From the NCBI GenBank assembly GCA_963816545.1, contig CAWFLE010000020.1, forward strand, positions 1 through 64,000: a stretch of 64,000 nucleotides of DNA, in the 5' to 3' direction. A program made the translations under genes and the position numbers. This DNA is from Albimonas sp963816545 (GTDB lineage: Bacteria; Pseudomonadota; Alphaproteobacteria; Rhodobacterales; Rhodobacteraceae). Shown piece by piece: positions 26,321-37,965 of this stretch (positions within the stretch are counted from its first letter, which is position 1; every line of letters starts with the position of its first letter). The notes beneath the pieces are model-generated. The model did not search any database. It was not told where the DNA came from and saw nothing but the letters and a program-made list of their open reading frames with translations.

Positions 26321-27463
26321 TCAGGAGGCGGCGTCGAGCATGGCGGCCAGTTCTTCCACTCTGAGCGCCACCGGATTGCCCTTCATCGAGGACGAACCCT
26401 GAGCGGCCTCCGCCACGCCGGCGTGATCCGCGGGATCCAGACCCATATCCCTCAGGCCGCGCAGACCGTGGGAGGCGCTCCAGGCGGCGAGGGTCTCGAT
26501 CGCGCCATCGTCCTCGATGCCGAAGGCGCGGCCGATCCAGCCGCGCACCTCCGCCAGCCGACGGGCCGTCTCGCCCTCCGCGCGGCGGGCGTTGAGCATC
26601 AGCGAGACCGGCAGGAGACGGCCGCAGATTTCGCCATGCGCGGCGCCGGTGCGCCCGCCGATGACGCCGGCGAGGCCGTGCACCGCCCCGAGACCTGAAT
26701 TGGCGAGCGCAAGACCGCCGGCGAGGGAGACCCACGCCATCTCGTCGCGCGCGTCCGGGTCCTCGCCCTCCATGAGCCTGCGCAGGGCGGCGAGGCCCCG
26801 CGGGATGGCGTCCCGGCATAGCGCGTCCGTCAGCGGAGTCGCGCGGTTCGACAGATACGGCTCCACCACCTGGGTCACCGCGTCGAGCCCCGAGGCGAGG
26901 GTCACGGCCTTGGGGCAGCCGTCGGTCAGAGCCGGGTCCACCAGGGCGAGGGCCGGCAGCATCCGCCGGTCCCGGAGGCTCGCCTTGCGGCCCTGCTCCG
27001 GCGCGCCGATGACGGCGTTGCGGGTGACCTCGGCCCCCGTGCCGGCGGTGGTGGGCAGCGCCGCGAACGGCAGAGGCTGCCGGTCCAGCGGCAGGCCCCG
27101 CCCGACGACCTCCAGATGGTCCAGCGGCCCCCCCGACTGCGTCGCCAGAGCCGCCGCCGCCTTGCCGAGATCGATCGCAGCGCCGCCGCCCAGGGCGGCC
27201 ACCGCGTCGCAGCCGCGCGCCAGCGCAGCGGCTTCCTCGACCAGCGTGAGGTCCGGCTCCCTCGGGCAGGCGAGGGCGGTCACCTCGGCGCCCTCGGCGC
27301 GCAAACCGTCGGCAAGCCAGGCGGCGCGGCCCGGATCGCGGCCGTGGACGAGCAGCACCCGCCGTCCCATCGCCGCGATCCGCGCAGGCGCCTCCGAGGC
27401 GCGGCCGCGACCGAAGACGATCTCTCCGGCGGTCGCGAAGGCGAAGGCGGGGATGGCGGTCAT
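26321..27463 (-). CDS. Iron-containing alcohol dehydrogenase family protein
   Basis: NAD(P)-dependent dehydrogenase of the group III (Fe-ADH) fold, 380 residues. The nucleotide-binding motif GGGAAID is at 92-98, followed by ALPTTAGTGAEVTRNAV. Metal ligands: D194 (SGLDAVTQVVEPYLS), H262 (AVHGLAG) and H276 (GAAHGEI) are present, but the second ligand, usually His four residues after D194, is Gln198. This Asp/Gln form occurs in a known subfamily ending in SSSMKGNPVALRVEEL, as here, so it is not a mutation peculiar to this gene. Start ATG 27463 has GGAAGGAG upstream. It follows glpV with a terminator between, so it may be expressed separately. Substrate unknown. Confidence 0.88.
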   Translation of the reverse strand: MTAIPAFAFATAGEIVFGRGRASEAPARIAAMGRRVLLVHGRDPGRAAWLADGLRAEGAEVTALACPREPDLTLVEEAAALARGCDAVAALGGGAAIDLGKAAAALATQSGGPLDHLEVVGRGLPLDRQPLPFAALPTTAGTGAEVTRNAVIGAPEQGRKASLRDRRMLPALALVDPALTDGCPKAVTLASGLDAVTQVVEPYLSNRATPLTDALCRDAIPRGLAALRRLMEGEDPDARDEMAWVSLAGGLALANSGLGAVHGLAGVIGGRTGAAHGEICGRLLPVSLMLNARRAEGETARRLAEVRGWIGRAFGIEDDGAIETLAAWSASHGLRGLRDMGLDPADHAGVAEAAQGSSSMKGNPVALRVEELAAMLDAAS

Positions 27464-27488
27464 GGGTCGGCTCCTTCCGAAAATGGGA

Positions 27489-27512
27489 ACGGGGCCGGCG
27501 AACCGGCCCCGT
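27489..27512 (-). terminator. Terminator of the glycerol operon
   Basis: A perfect 10-bp stem (ACGGGGCCGG/CCGGCCCCGT) with a 4-base loop lies 21 bases after the glpV stop. On the minus strand it is followed by TCCCATTTTC, a short T-rich run, so true termination is plausible. Confidence 0.75.
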
Positions 27513-27533
27513 CCGGTCATCCGCGAAGGCGGA

Positions 27534-29240
<1,707 letters not shown>

Positions 29241-29291
29241 AAGAACCTCCCTTGTTTGCGTCCCCGGTCCGCGCCGGGGCGTCCCGCTTCG

Positions 29292-29687
29292 TCAGACCAG
29301 CCGGAACACGCCGACCCACCAGACGAGGCAGACCACGAGCGCCCCCCAGAGCGGCGCGCCGAACGCGGCCAGCCAGATGAGGCAGATGAAGGCCGAGCCG
29401 AGCAGGCTGACGAACAGCCTGTCGCCCGGGGTTGTCGCGAACTGCAGGATCCCGCGCCGGGGCGGCTGCGGGAAGAAGGCCGTCCAGACGGTCATGGCGA
29501 CCAGGCAGCCCGCGATGAACAGGAAGAACAGGCTGGTGGAGAGCGTCCAGGCCATCCAGCCGTTGGGGATCATGGGCTCGGTCCAGCCGATGCCGCCCTC
29601 GCGGCCCGCGGGCGCGGCCCAGACGAGCAGAGCCAGCGCGATCAGCCAGATGGCGGCGGCGCCGCCGGCGACCTTGGGGAACGTCAT
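29292..29687 (-). CDS. glpU: Small integral membrane protein GlpU (DUF2160)
   Basis: A 131-residue membrane protein that accompanies glycerol ABC transporters. It has about four hydrophobic helices (VAGGAAAIWLIALALLVWAA, AWTLSTSLFFLFIAGCLVAM, SLLGSAFICLIWLAAFG, ALVVCLVWWVGVFRLV). The central motif TEPMIPNGWMAWTLSTSLFF is typical of DUF2160. Its exact job is not known; in R. leguminosarum it is one of the operon genes. It lies between glpQ (12 bases upstream) and glpV, with GGGAGG before the ATG. Confidence 0.9.
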   Translation of the reverse strand: MTFPKVAGGAAAIWLIALALLVWAAPAGREGGIGWTEPMIPNGWMAWTLSTSLFFLFIAGCLVAMTVWTAFFPQPPRRGILQFATTPGDRLFVSLLGSAFICLIWLAAFGAPLWGALVVCLVWWVGVFRLV

Positions 29688-29699
29688 GGCGGCCCTCCC

Positions 29700-31422
<1,723 letters not shown>

Positions 31423-31423
<1 letters not shown>

Positions 31424-32493
31424 CAGGCCGCTCCTTCCTGGATCCAGCCGCCGGAATAGACGTTGACGTGCTCGGGCTCGAAGGTGACGCGGTCGGCGTT
31501 CTCCGGCAGGGGGGCGCCCTCGGGGACCACCACGGCGATCTCGCGGCCGAAGAAGTCGGCGCGCACGGTGCGGTGGCTGCCCACGTCGTCGATGCGCCGG
31601 ACCGTCACCGGCAGGCCGGGACCGCCCGCCGACAGCGTCGCATGTTCCGGCCGCACGCCGATCTCGGCCTCGCCGGCCTTGTAGCGGCGGCGGAGGGCGA
31701 TCTCGCAGCCCTCCGCATACGCGGTGGCGCCCTCCACCTTCGCGGGCAGGACGTTCATGCCCGGAGAGCCGATGAAGTAGCCGACGAAGGTGTGGGCCGG
31801 CCGCTCGAACAGCTCGGCGGGCGTGCCGACCTGCACCACTTCCCCCTCGTACATCACCACCACCTTGTCGGCGAAGGTCAGCGCCTCAGTCTGGTCATGG
31901 GTCACGTAGATCATGGTATGGCCGAACTGCGCGTGAAGGGCCTTGAGCTGGGTGCGCAGCTCCCACTTCATGTGGGGGTCGATCACGGTCAGCGGCTCGT
32001 CGAACAGGATCGCGCTCACGTCCTGGCGGACCATGCCGCGGCCGAGGCTGATCTTCTGCTTCGCGTCCGCTGTCAGCCCGCGGGCCTTGCGGCCCAGCAC
32101 GTCCTCCATGCCGATCATGGCCGCGATCTCGCGCACGCGGCGGTCCACGGTGGCCCGGTCCTCGCCCTTGTTGCGCAGGGGGAAGGCGAGGTTCTCGTAG
32201 ACGGACATGGTGTCGTAGACGACGGGGAACTGGAACACCTGCGCGATGTTGCGCTCCGCGGTCGGCAGGCGCGTCACGTCGCGGTCGCCGAACAGCACCG
32301 CCCCCTCGGACGGCGTCAGCAGGCCGGAGATGATGTTCAGGAGCGTGGTCTTCCCGCAGCCCGAGGGGCCGAGCAGCGCATACGCCGCCCCGTCCTCCCA
32401 TTCGTGGCGCATGGGCTTGAGCGCGTAGTCCGACGGCCCCGAGGGGTTCGGCTTGTAGGAATGCGCGAGGTTCTGGAGCGTGATCCGGGCCAT
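31423..32493 (-). CDS. glpT: Glycerol ABC transporter ATPase GlpT (degenerate signature)
   Basis: One of two different ATPases of the importer, 356 residues. Walker A GPSGCGKT is at 42-49, Q-loop VFQFPVVYDTM, Walker B AILFDEPLTVID (about 161-172) and switch H199 (YVTHDQ). The ABC signature, normally LSGGQ, is replaced by LTADAK (140-145) in LTADAKQKISLGRGMVR. This is characteristic of GlpT rather than an error, since flanking residues match the family. The C-terminal regulatory domain has EIGVRPEHATL. ATG 32493 follows GAGGGGAG; an upstream ATG (32514) lies within the glpS end and is rejected. Ten bases separate it from glpS. Confidence 0.93.
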
Positions 32494-32503
32494 GCGTCTC
32501 CCC

Positions 32504-33595
32504 TCAGGCCGCAAGCGCGTAGGGCGCGGCGGCGACCAGCCGGTCGTCCTCGCCGAAGAGGTAGACGTGCTGCGGGTCCACGAAGACCTCGGCGGAGGCG
32601 CCCGCGCGCACGTCCCGCACCCCCGGCGCGACCGAGACCCAGCGATCCTCGCCGTGATCGACGTGCACGATGGTCTCGGAGCCGGTGATCTCGGACACCG
32701 CCACGTGCACCTTGAACGCCAGCGCCTCGCTGGAGCGGCGCGACAGGCGCAGGTGGTTGGGGCGGAAGCCGGCGACGTAGCGCCCGTCGGGGGCGTCGCC
32801 CAGGCGTCCGGGTGCGGCGGTGGACTGGCTGTCCCCGAACACCAGCTTGCCGCCGGCCTTCGACACCTGCATGAAATTCATCGGCGGGTCCGAGAACACC
32901 CGCGCCGTCACCGCATCGGCAGGGCGGCGATAGACCTCCGGCGTGCGGCCGAACTGGGTCACGCGACCCTCCCAGAGGCAGGCGGTGTAGCCGCCGAGCA
33001 GCAGCGCCTCGTGCGGCTCCGTGGTGGCGTAGACGAAGATGGCGCCGGATTCGGCGAAGATGCGGGGGATCTCCTCGCGCAGCTCCTCCCGCAGCTTGTA
33101 ATCGAGGTTCGCCAGCGGCTCGTCCAGCAGCACCAGCCCCGCGTCCTTCACCAGCGCACGCGCGAGGGCGCAGCGCTGCTGCTGCCCGCCCGAGAGCTCC
33201 AGCGGCTTGCGGTCCAGCTTGTCGTCGTCGAGCTTCACCATATCGGCGGCTCGGCGGACCCGCTTGTCGATCTCGTCCCGGCTCAGCCCCGCGATCTTGA
33301 GGGGCGAGGCGATGTTCTCCCGCACCGTCATCGAGGGGTAGTTGATGAACTGCTGGTAGACCATCGCGACGCCGCGGTCCTGCACCCGGCGGCCGGTCAC
33401 GTCCTCGCCGTTCCAGATCACGCGGCCCGCTGTCGGCCGCTCCAGCCCCGCCATCAGGCGCATGAGCGTGGTCTTGCCCGACAGCGTCGGGCCGAGCAGG
33501 ACGTTCATGGCGCCCTGTTCGAGCGTGAGGTCCGTCGGATGGATATGCACATCCGAACCGACGGCCTTCGACACGCCTTCCAACGCGAGGGTCAT
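32504..33595 (-). CDS. glpS: Glycerol ABC transporter ATPase GlpS (degenerate H-loop)
   Basis: Partner ATPase, 363 residues. Walker A is GPTLSGKT (35-42), signature LSGGQ at 134-138 and Walker B LVLLDEPLANLD (155-166, E159 present). The switch region reads FVYATTEPHEAL, so the usual His is Thr192. The canonical signature together with a lost H-loop complements GlpT, which has the reverse. ATG 33595 follows GGGAGG. It is the second gene of the operon after glpD, with a 49-base gap. Confidence 0.92.
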   Translation of the reverse strand: MTLALEGVSKAVGSDVHIHPTDLTLEQGAMNVLLGPTLSGKTTLMRLMAGLERPTAGRVIWNGEDVTGRRVQDRGVAMVYQQFINYPSMTVRENIASPLKIAGLSRDEIDKRVRRAADMVKLDDDKLDRKPLELSGGQQQRCALARALVKDAGLVLLDEPLANLDYKLREELREEIPRIFAESGAIFVYATTEPHEALLLGGYTACLWEGRVTQFGRTPEVYRRPADAVTARVFSDPPMNFMQVSKAGGKLVFGDSQSTAAPGRLGDAPDGRYVAGFRPNHLRLSRRSSEALAFKVHVAVSEITGSETIVHVDHGEDRWVSVAPGVRDVRAGASAEVFVDPQHVYLFGEDDRLVAAAPYALAA

Positions 33596-33644
33596 GCGTT
33601 CGTCCTCCCTGCCGCGGACCGGTTCCTCCGACCTCTTCGGCGTC

Positions 33645-35168
33645 CTATTCCGCAGCTTGCCGCGGCGCCTGCCGCGCCGCCTGCATCCAGTGTTCCAGCG
33701 CGCGGGCCTCTTCTTCCGCCACACGCAGGCCGAGCTTGCTTCTACGCCATAGCACGTCCTCGGCGGTGCGGGCGAACTCCCGCTCCATCAACCACCGGAC
33801 CTCGCGCTCGGTCAGGTCGACGCCGAAGCGGCGGCCCATGTCCTCGCGCCGCGCAGCTCCATCCAGCATCAGCGCCGCATCCGTGCCGTAGGCGCGCGCA
33901 AGCCGGAGGGCGCCGTCAGCCCCGACAAAAGGATGATCCGCCCGAAGCTGATCCGCAACCGCCTCGGTCCCGTCGTGAGGGAAATCCCCGCCCGGCAGGG
34001 GCGCGCCCGCCGTCCAGGGCGGAGCGGCGACGCCGAGCTTCGCCAGCGCCGCCTCCGCCAGCCGCCGGAACGTGGTGATCTTGCCCCCGAACACATGCAG
34101 CGCCGGAGCGCCCTGCGCGTCGAGGCTCAGGACGTAGTCCCGCGTGGCCTGCGTCGCGTTCGACGCGCCATCGTCGTGCAGCGGACGGACGCCGGCATAG
34201 GTCCACACGATGTCCGACGCCTCCACCGGCCGGCGGAGATAGCCCGACACCGCCTCGCGCAGGTAGTCGGCTTCGGGCTGCGTGCAGACGGCGGCGCCGG
34301 GATCGCCCTCATGCGCCTGTTCGGTGGTGCCGATCAGCGTGAAGTCCCGCTCATAGGGGATGGCGAACACGATCCGGCCGTCCGACTGCTGAAAGATGTA
34401 GGCGCGGTCTCCCTCGAACAGCCGGCGGGTCACGATGTGGGAGCCGCGGACCAGCCGCGCCTTCGCCGGCGGACGCGCCTTCATGCGGCCTGCGATCACC
34501 TCCTCGACCCATGGTCCGGCGGCGTTGACCAGCGCCTTCGCGCGCCGCTCGCGGCTCTCGCCCGTCGCCATGTCGCGCAGGACCGCCCGCCAGACATCGC
34601 CCTCGCGCCAGGCGCGCTCCAGCCGGGTGCGGGTCAGGATCTCGGCCCCGCGCTCCGCCGCGTCCCGCGCGTTCAGCGCAACCAGCCGCGCGTCGTCCAC
34701 CCAGCAGTCCGAGTATTCGAAGCCGCGGCGAAACTCCGGCTTCAGCGGCGCGCCGGCGGGATCGTGGCCGAGATCCAGCGCGCGATGCGGCGGAAGAACC
34801 TTCCGGCCTCCCAGATGATCGTAGAGGAACAGCCCCGTCCTCAGCAGCCATGCCGGCCGAAGCCCCGCATGGTGGGGAAGCACGAAGCGCATGGGCCGGC
34901 AGATGTGAGGCATCGCTGCGAGCAGCGTCTCCCGCTCCTGCAACGCCTCGCGGACCAGACGGAACTCGCGGTGCTCCAGGTAGCGCAGGCCGCCATGCAC
35001 CAGCTTCGTGGAGGCGGAGGACGCGCCCTGCGCAAGGTCCCCCTGCTCGGCCAGCGTCACCGAAAGCCCGCGGCCGGCCGCGTCACGCGCGATGCCGCAA
35101 CCGTTCACGCCGCCGCCGACGATGAGAAGATCCGCGATGTCCGAACCGTGGGTCATGTGGGAGAGCAT
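33645..35168 (-). CDS. glpD: Aerobic glycerol-3-phosphate dehydrogenase GlpD
   Basis: Membrane-associated flavoenzyme that oxidises glycerol-3-phosphate to dihydroxyacetone phosphate and passes electrons to quinone. 507 residues, intact. The FAD motif LLIVGGGVNGCGIARDAAGR is at about 14-33, followed by SSASTKLVHGGLRYLEHREF. DFTLIGTTEQAHEGDP and FGGKITTFRRLAEAAL are also family blocks. Start is either 35168 or 35156 (MTHGSDIA); neither has a clear ribosome site. It heads the glycerol operon and is divergent from glpR, with operator-like TTCG repeats between. No glycerol kinase gene is visible in the window, so G3P must come from a kinase elsewhere. Confidence 0.95.
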   Translation of the reverse strand: MLSHMTHGSDIADLLIVGGGVNGCGIARDAAGRGLSVTLAEQGDLAQGASSASTKLVHGGLRYLEHREFRLVREALQERETLLAAMPHICRPMRFVLPHHAGLRPAWLLRTGLFLYDHLGGRKVLPPHRALDLGHDPAGAPLKPEFRRGFEYSDCWVDDARLVALNARDAAERGAEILTRTRLERAWREGDVWRAVLRDMATGESRERRAKALVNAAGPWVEEVIAGRMKARPPAKARLVRGSHIVTRRLFEGDRAYIFQQSDGRIVFAIPYERDFTLIGTTEQAHEGDPGAAVCTQPEADYLREAVSGYLRRPVEASDIVWTYAGVRPLHDDGASNATQATRDYVLSLDAQGAPALHVFGGKITTFRRLAEAALAKLGVAAPPWTAGAPLPGGDFPHDGTEAVADQLRADHPFVGADGALRLARAYGTDAALMLDGAARREDMGRRFGVDLTEREVRWLMEREFARTAEDVLWRRSKLGLRVAEEEARALEHWMQAARQAPRQAAE

Positions 35169-35214
35169 GTTCGATAATGTTCGTATTCGTCAACCACGAA
35201 AATATCCGAAAGAT
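35167..35214. promoter_or_regulatory. Putative GlpR operator region between glpD and glpR
   Basis: TTCG repeats occur with 10-base spacing (TTCGATAATG then TTCG, then TTCG again), resembling E. coli glp operators. On the other strand TTTCG-N5-TTTCG lies in the second half. DeoR-family proteins bind such direct TTCG repeats. The region is A/T-rich compared with flanks and overlaps the first glpD codons if the upstream start is used. Confidence 0.55.
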
Positions 35215-35292
35215 AAATCTCCAGATCCGCGCAGGCGCTTCCCGTGGCGCGCCGCCGCGCGTTAAGGTGGGCCGCAGCATTGGGGACGGCGG

Positions 35293-36051
35293 ATGGCCTA
35301 TTCGATCCGACAGCAGCAGATCCTCGACCTCGCCGGCGAGGTGGGGCACGTCCGCGTGGAGGAGCTGGCGGAGCGTTTCGCCGTCAGCCCCCAGACCATC
35401 CGCAGGGACCTCGGCGAGCTCTGCGACCGCCACGCGCTCGACCGCACGCACGGGGGGGCGGTCCTGCCGGCCAGCGCCCACAACTTCGCCTACGCCGCCC
35501 GACGCGATTTCATGCGCGAGGAGAAGGAGCGGATCGCCCGCGCCTGCGCCGAGCGGATCCCCGACGGCTCCTCCCTCTTCATCAACATCGGCACCACCAC
35601 CGAAGCGGTGGCCCGCGCGCTGACCGTGCGCGAGGATCTGATGGTGATCACCAACAACCTGAACGTGGCGACCATCCTGGCGCCTTCGGAGAAGGCGGAG
35701 GTCGTGGTCGCGGGCGGCGTGGTCCGCCGCTCGGACCTCGCGCTGGTGGGAGAGGCCACGACCGACTTCATCCGCCAGTTCCGCGTGGACATGGCGGTCA
35801 TCGGCGTCTCGGCTATCGCGCCGGACGGGGCGCTGCTGGACTACGACTACCGGGAGGTCCGGGTCGCGCAGGCGATCATCGAGAACGCGCGCCGCGTCTG
35901 CCTCGTGGCCGACGGCTCGAAGTTCGAGCGGAACGCGCCGGTGCGCATCGGCTCACTGCAGGAGGTGGACATGCTGATCACCGACCGCGCCCCTCCTGAC
36001 GGCATAGTCCAATTGTGCCAGGAGGCGGGGATCGAGGTGGTGATCGGCTGA
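35293..36051 (+). CDS. glpR: Glycerol operon repressor GlpR (DeoR family)
   Basis: DeoR-type regulator of 252 residues. The N-terminal helix-turn-helix (RQQQILDLAGEVGHVRVEEL, FAVSPQTIRRDLGEL) is followed by RTHGGAVLPAS. The C-terminal sugar-phosphate-binding domain (75-240) contains INIGTTTEAVARAL, VITNNLNVATIL and FIRQFRVDMAVIGVSAIAPD. G3P is the usual inducer of GlpR. It is divergent from glpD and shares a 124-base promoter. The converging potF gene ends after a shared hairpin terminator. Confidence 0.93.
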   Translation: MAYSIRQQQILDLAGEVGHVRVEELAERFAVSPQTIRRDLGELCDRHALDRTHGGAVLPASAHNFAYAARRDFMREEKERIARACAERIPDGSSLFINIGTTTEAVARALTVREDLMVITNNLNVATILAPSEKAEVVVAGGVVRRSDLALVGEATTDFIRQFRVDMAVIGVSAIAPDGALLDYDYREVRVAQAIIENARRVCLVADGSKFERNAPVRIGSLQEVDMLITDRAPPDGIVQLCQEAGIEVVIG

Positions 36052-36073
36052 CGCGCCGTCGCCGCCGGAGGGT

Positions 36074-36095
36074 GCGGGCCGGCGAACCGGCCCGC
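36074..36095. terminator. Bidirectional terminator between glpR and potF
   Basis: A perfect 9-bp stem (GCGGGCCGG/CCGGCCCGC) with a CGAA loop lies between the stops of two convergent genes (36051 and 36104). The core is almost the same as the glpV terminator. T-tracts are poor on both sides. Confidence 0.65.
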
Positions 36096-36103
36096 CGCCT
36101 GCA

Positions 36104-37135
36104 TCACTTCTGAAGTTCGGTCCAGATGCGGGTGTAGATGTCCTTCGCCTCGGGCGGGCAGGTCGGCATGAACTCGCCCGCATCCGCCAGCTCCGCGGCG
36201 GGATTGATCTCCGGCGCGCTCTGCATCTCCTCGGGCATGTACTGCTGCGACCCCTCGATCCCGTTGGCGTAGCGCGCGAACTCCGAGATCATGGCCGCAT
36301 TCTCCGGGTCCATGATGAAGTTCATGAACAGCTTCGCGTTCTCCACGTTCTTCGCGTCCGAGGTCATGGCGACCGAGTCCATCCACACCGGATAGCCTTC
36401 CTTCGGGTAGCCGTAGACCACATCCGGGTTGTTCAGCCGCGCGCGGAAGGTGGAGCCGTTCCAGTTGACGGACGCCGCGTAGTCCCCGGACGAGAGCTTG
36501 TCGGTGGTGCCGTAGTCCATGGACATCCACTTGGGCTTGGCCGCCATCAGCGTGTCGCGTACCTTGCGCAGGACCTCCTTGTCCATCGTGCAGGGCTCGC
36601 CGCCCTCGTACATGATGGCGAGCGACATGACGTCCATCATCTCGGGCACCACGTTGACCTTGCCGACCAGCGCCTCCGGCGGGTCCATGAAGATGGCCGA
36701 GGTGTTGGGATCCCCGTCATAGACCGAGGTGTTGACCGCCACGCCCGTGGTGCCCCACTGCCACGGCACAGTGTAATGGCGGCCCGGATCCCAAGGGACA
36801 TCCTTCCAGCGCCCGGCCATGTGCTTGAAGTTCTCCATCTGGTCGGGGCGGGCCTCCTGGATCACGCCCTCGTCGATGAAGATCTGCACGTAGTTGTTGG
36901 TGGGCACCACGATGTCGAAGCCCGCGCCGCCGGCCTTCAGTTTTGTCAGGGCGGTGGTGTTGGAGTCGTAGTCCGTGACGGTGACGTCCACGTCATACTG
37001 CTTCTCGAACTTCTCGATCAGCTCGGGCGAGGTGTAGTTGCCCCAGTTGTAGATGTTCAGCTCGCCTTCGGCCTGCGCGGCCCCGGCGGTCAGCGCGACG
37101 GCGGCGGCGATCGCGGTGGTGGTCCTGAGTGTCAT
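36104..37135 (-). CDS. potF: Polyamine-type ABC transporter substrate-binding protein (PotF/PotD-like)
   Basis: Periplasmic protein of 343 residues, signal peptide MTLRTTTAIAAAVALTAGAA. The mature part begins EGELNIYNWGNYTSPELIEK, the hallmark of spermidine/putrescine-binding proteins, and continues with GFDIVVPTNNYVQIFIDEGV and VPWQWGTTGVAVNTSVY. Ligand could be putrescine, spermidine or a related cation such as an opine. The ATG at 37135 is preferred to one at 37159, which has no ribosome site. Last gene of the operon potG-H-I-F, followed by a hairpin terminator. Confidence 0.9.
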   Translation of the reverse strand: MTLRTTTAIAAAVALTAGAAQAEGELNIYNWGNYTSPELIEKFEKQYDVDVTVTDYDSNTTALTKLKAGGAGFDIVVPTNNYVQIFIDEGVIQEARPDQMENFKHMAGRWKDVPWDPGRHYTVPWQWGTTGVAVNTSVYDGDPNTSAIFMDPPEALVGKVNVVPEMMDVMSLAIMYEGGEPCTMDKEVLRKVRDTLMAAKPKWMSMDYGTTDKLSSGDYAASVNWNGSTFRARLNNPDVVYGYPKEGYPVWMDSVAMTSDAKNVENAKLFMNFIMDPENAAMISEFARYANGIEGSQQYMPEEMQSAPEINPAAELADAGEFMPTCPPEAKDIYTRIWTELQK

Positions 37136-37155
37136 GGGTCGGTTTCCCTGTCGTT

Positions 37156-37965
37156 TCATGAGGATCCCCGCTTTCTGGTGAGCAGGAAGAAGGCCGTCAG
37201 CAGCGCCACCGTCACCCCCAGCAGGGCGGTCGAGATGGCGTTAACCTCGGGCGTCACCGCGCGGCGGAGCTGGCCCAGCATGTAGGTGGGCAGCGTGTCC
37301 TGACCGGCGGATTTCACGAACTCGGTGATGACCACGTCGTCGAGCGAGATGACGAAGGCGAGCATCGCCCCCGCCGCGATCCCCGGCGCCATCAGCGGCA
37401 GCGTCACCCGGCGGAACACCCGCCAGGGCGTGGCGTAGAGGTCGGCGGCCGCAGTCTCGTAGGTCAGGTCCATCCCCTCCAGCCGCGCGCGGATGGGGAG
37501 GTACGCGAAGGGCACGCAGAAGGCGGCGTGACCGGCCACGAGGTAGCCGAGTCCCTGGTACCCGGTCGCGACCTTGATGGAGGCGAAGAAGATCAGCAGC
37601 GCGACCGCCGAGACGATCTCCGGCACCATCAGCGGCTGGTTGACCATGGCGTAGATCGCCATGCGCCCTCGGAAGGGACGCACGCGGGTGGTGCCCAGCG
37701 CCGCCATGGTGGCGAAGGTCGTGGCGATGCCGGAGGCGAGCGCGGCGAGGATCAGCGAGCGCATCGTCGCCTCCTGCACCTGCTCGTTCTGCCAGGCCAC
37801 GGCGTACCAGCGGAAGGAGAACCCTTCCCACAGCGCCACGGAGTTCCCATCGTTGAAGGAGTAGACCACGAGCGTCACGATCGGCGCGTAGAGGAGCACG
37901 AAGCACAGCGCCGCGATGGCGGTGAAGCCCGGCAGGCGGCGGACGGAGAAGGCGCGCTCAGCCAC
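37156..37965 (-). CDS. potI: Polyamine-type ABC transporter permease (PotI/PotC-like)
   Basis: Second inner-membrane permease, 269 residues. It has YAPIVTLVVYSFNDGNSVAL near the N-terminus and an EAA-type loop LTYETAAADLYATPWRVFRR before ISLDDVVITEFVKSAGQDTL, a PotC/PotI signature. The GTG at 37965 is preferred because AGGGGG lies 6-11 bases upstream; an in-frame ATG at 37986 has none. It overlaps the potH stop by eight bases. Confidence 0.9.
   Translation of the reverse strand: MAERAFSVRRLPGFTAIAALCFVLLYAPIVTLVVYSFNDGNSVALWEGFSFRWYAVAWQNEQVQEATMRSLILAALASGIATTFATMAALGTTRVRPFRGRMAIYAMVNQPLMVPEIVSAVALLIFFASIKVATGYQGLGYLVAGHAAFCVPFAYLPIRARLEGMDLTYETAAADLYATPWRVFRRVTLPLMAPGIAAGAMLAFVISLDDVVITEFVKSAGQDTLPTYMLGQLRRAVTPEVNAISTALLGVTVALLTAFFLLTRKRGSS

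Noticed and set aside
26031..26402. Plus-strand frame upstream of mprF
   Set aside because: No similarity, biased composition, and overlap with the end of the alcohol dehydrogenase gene.
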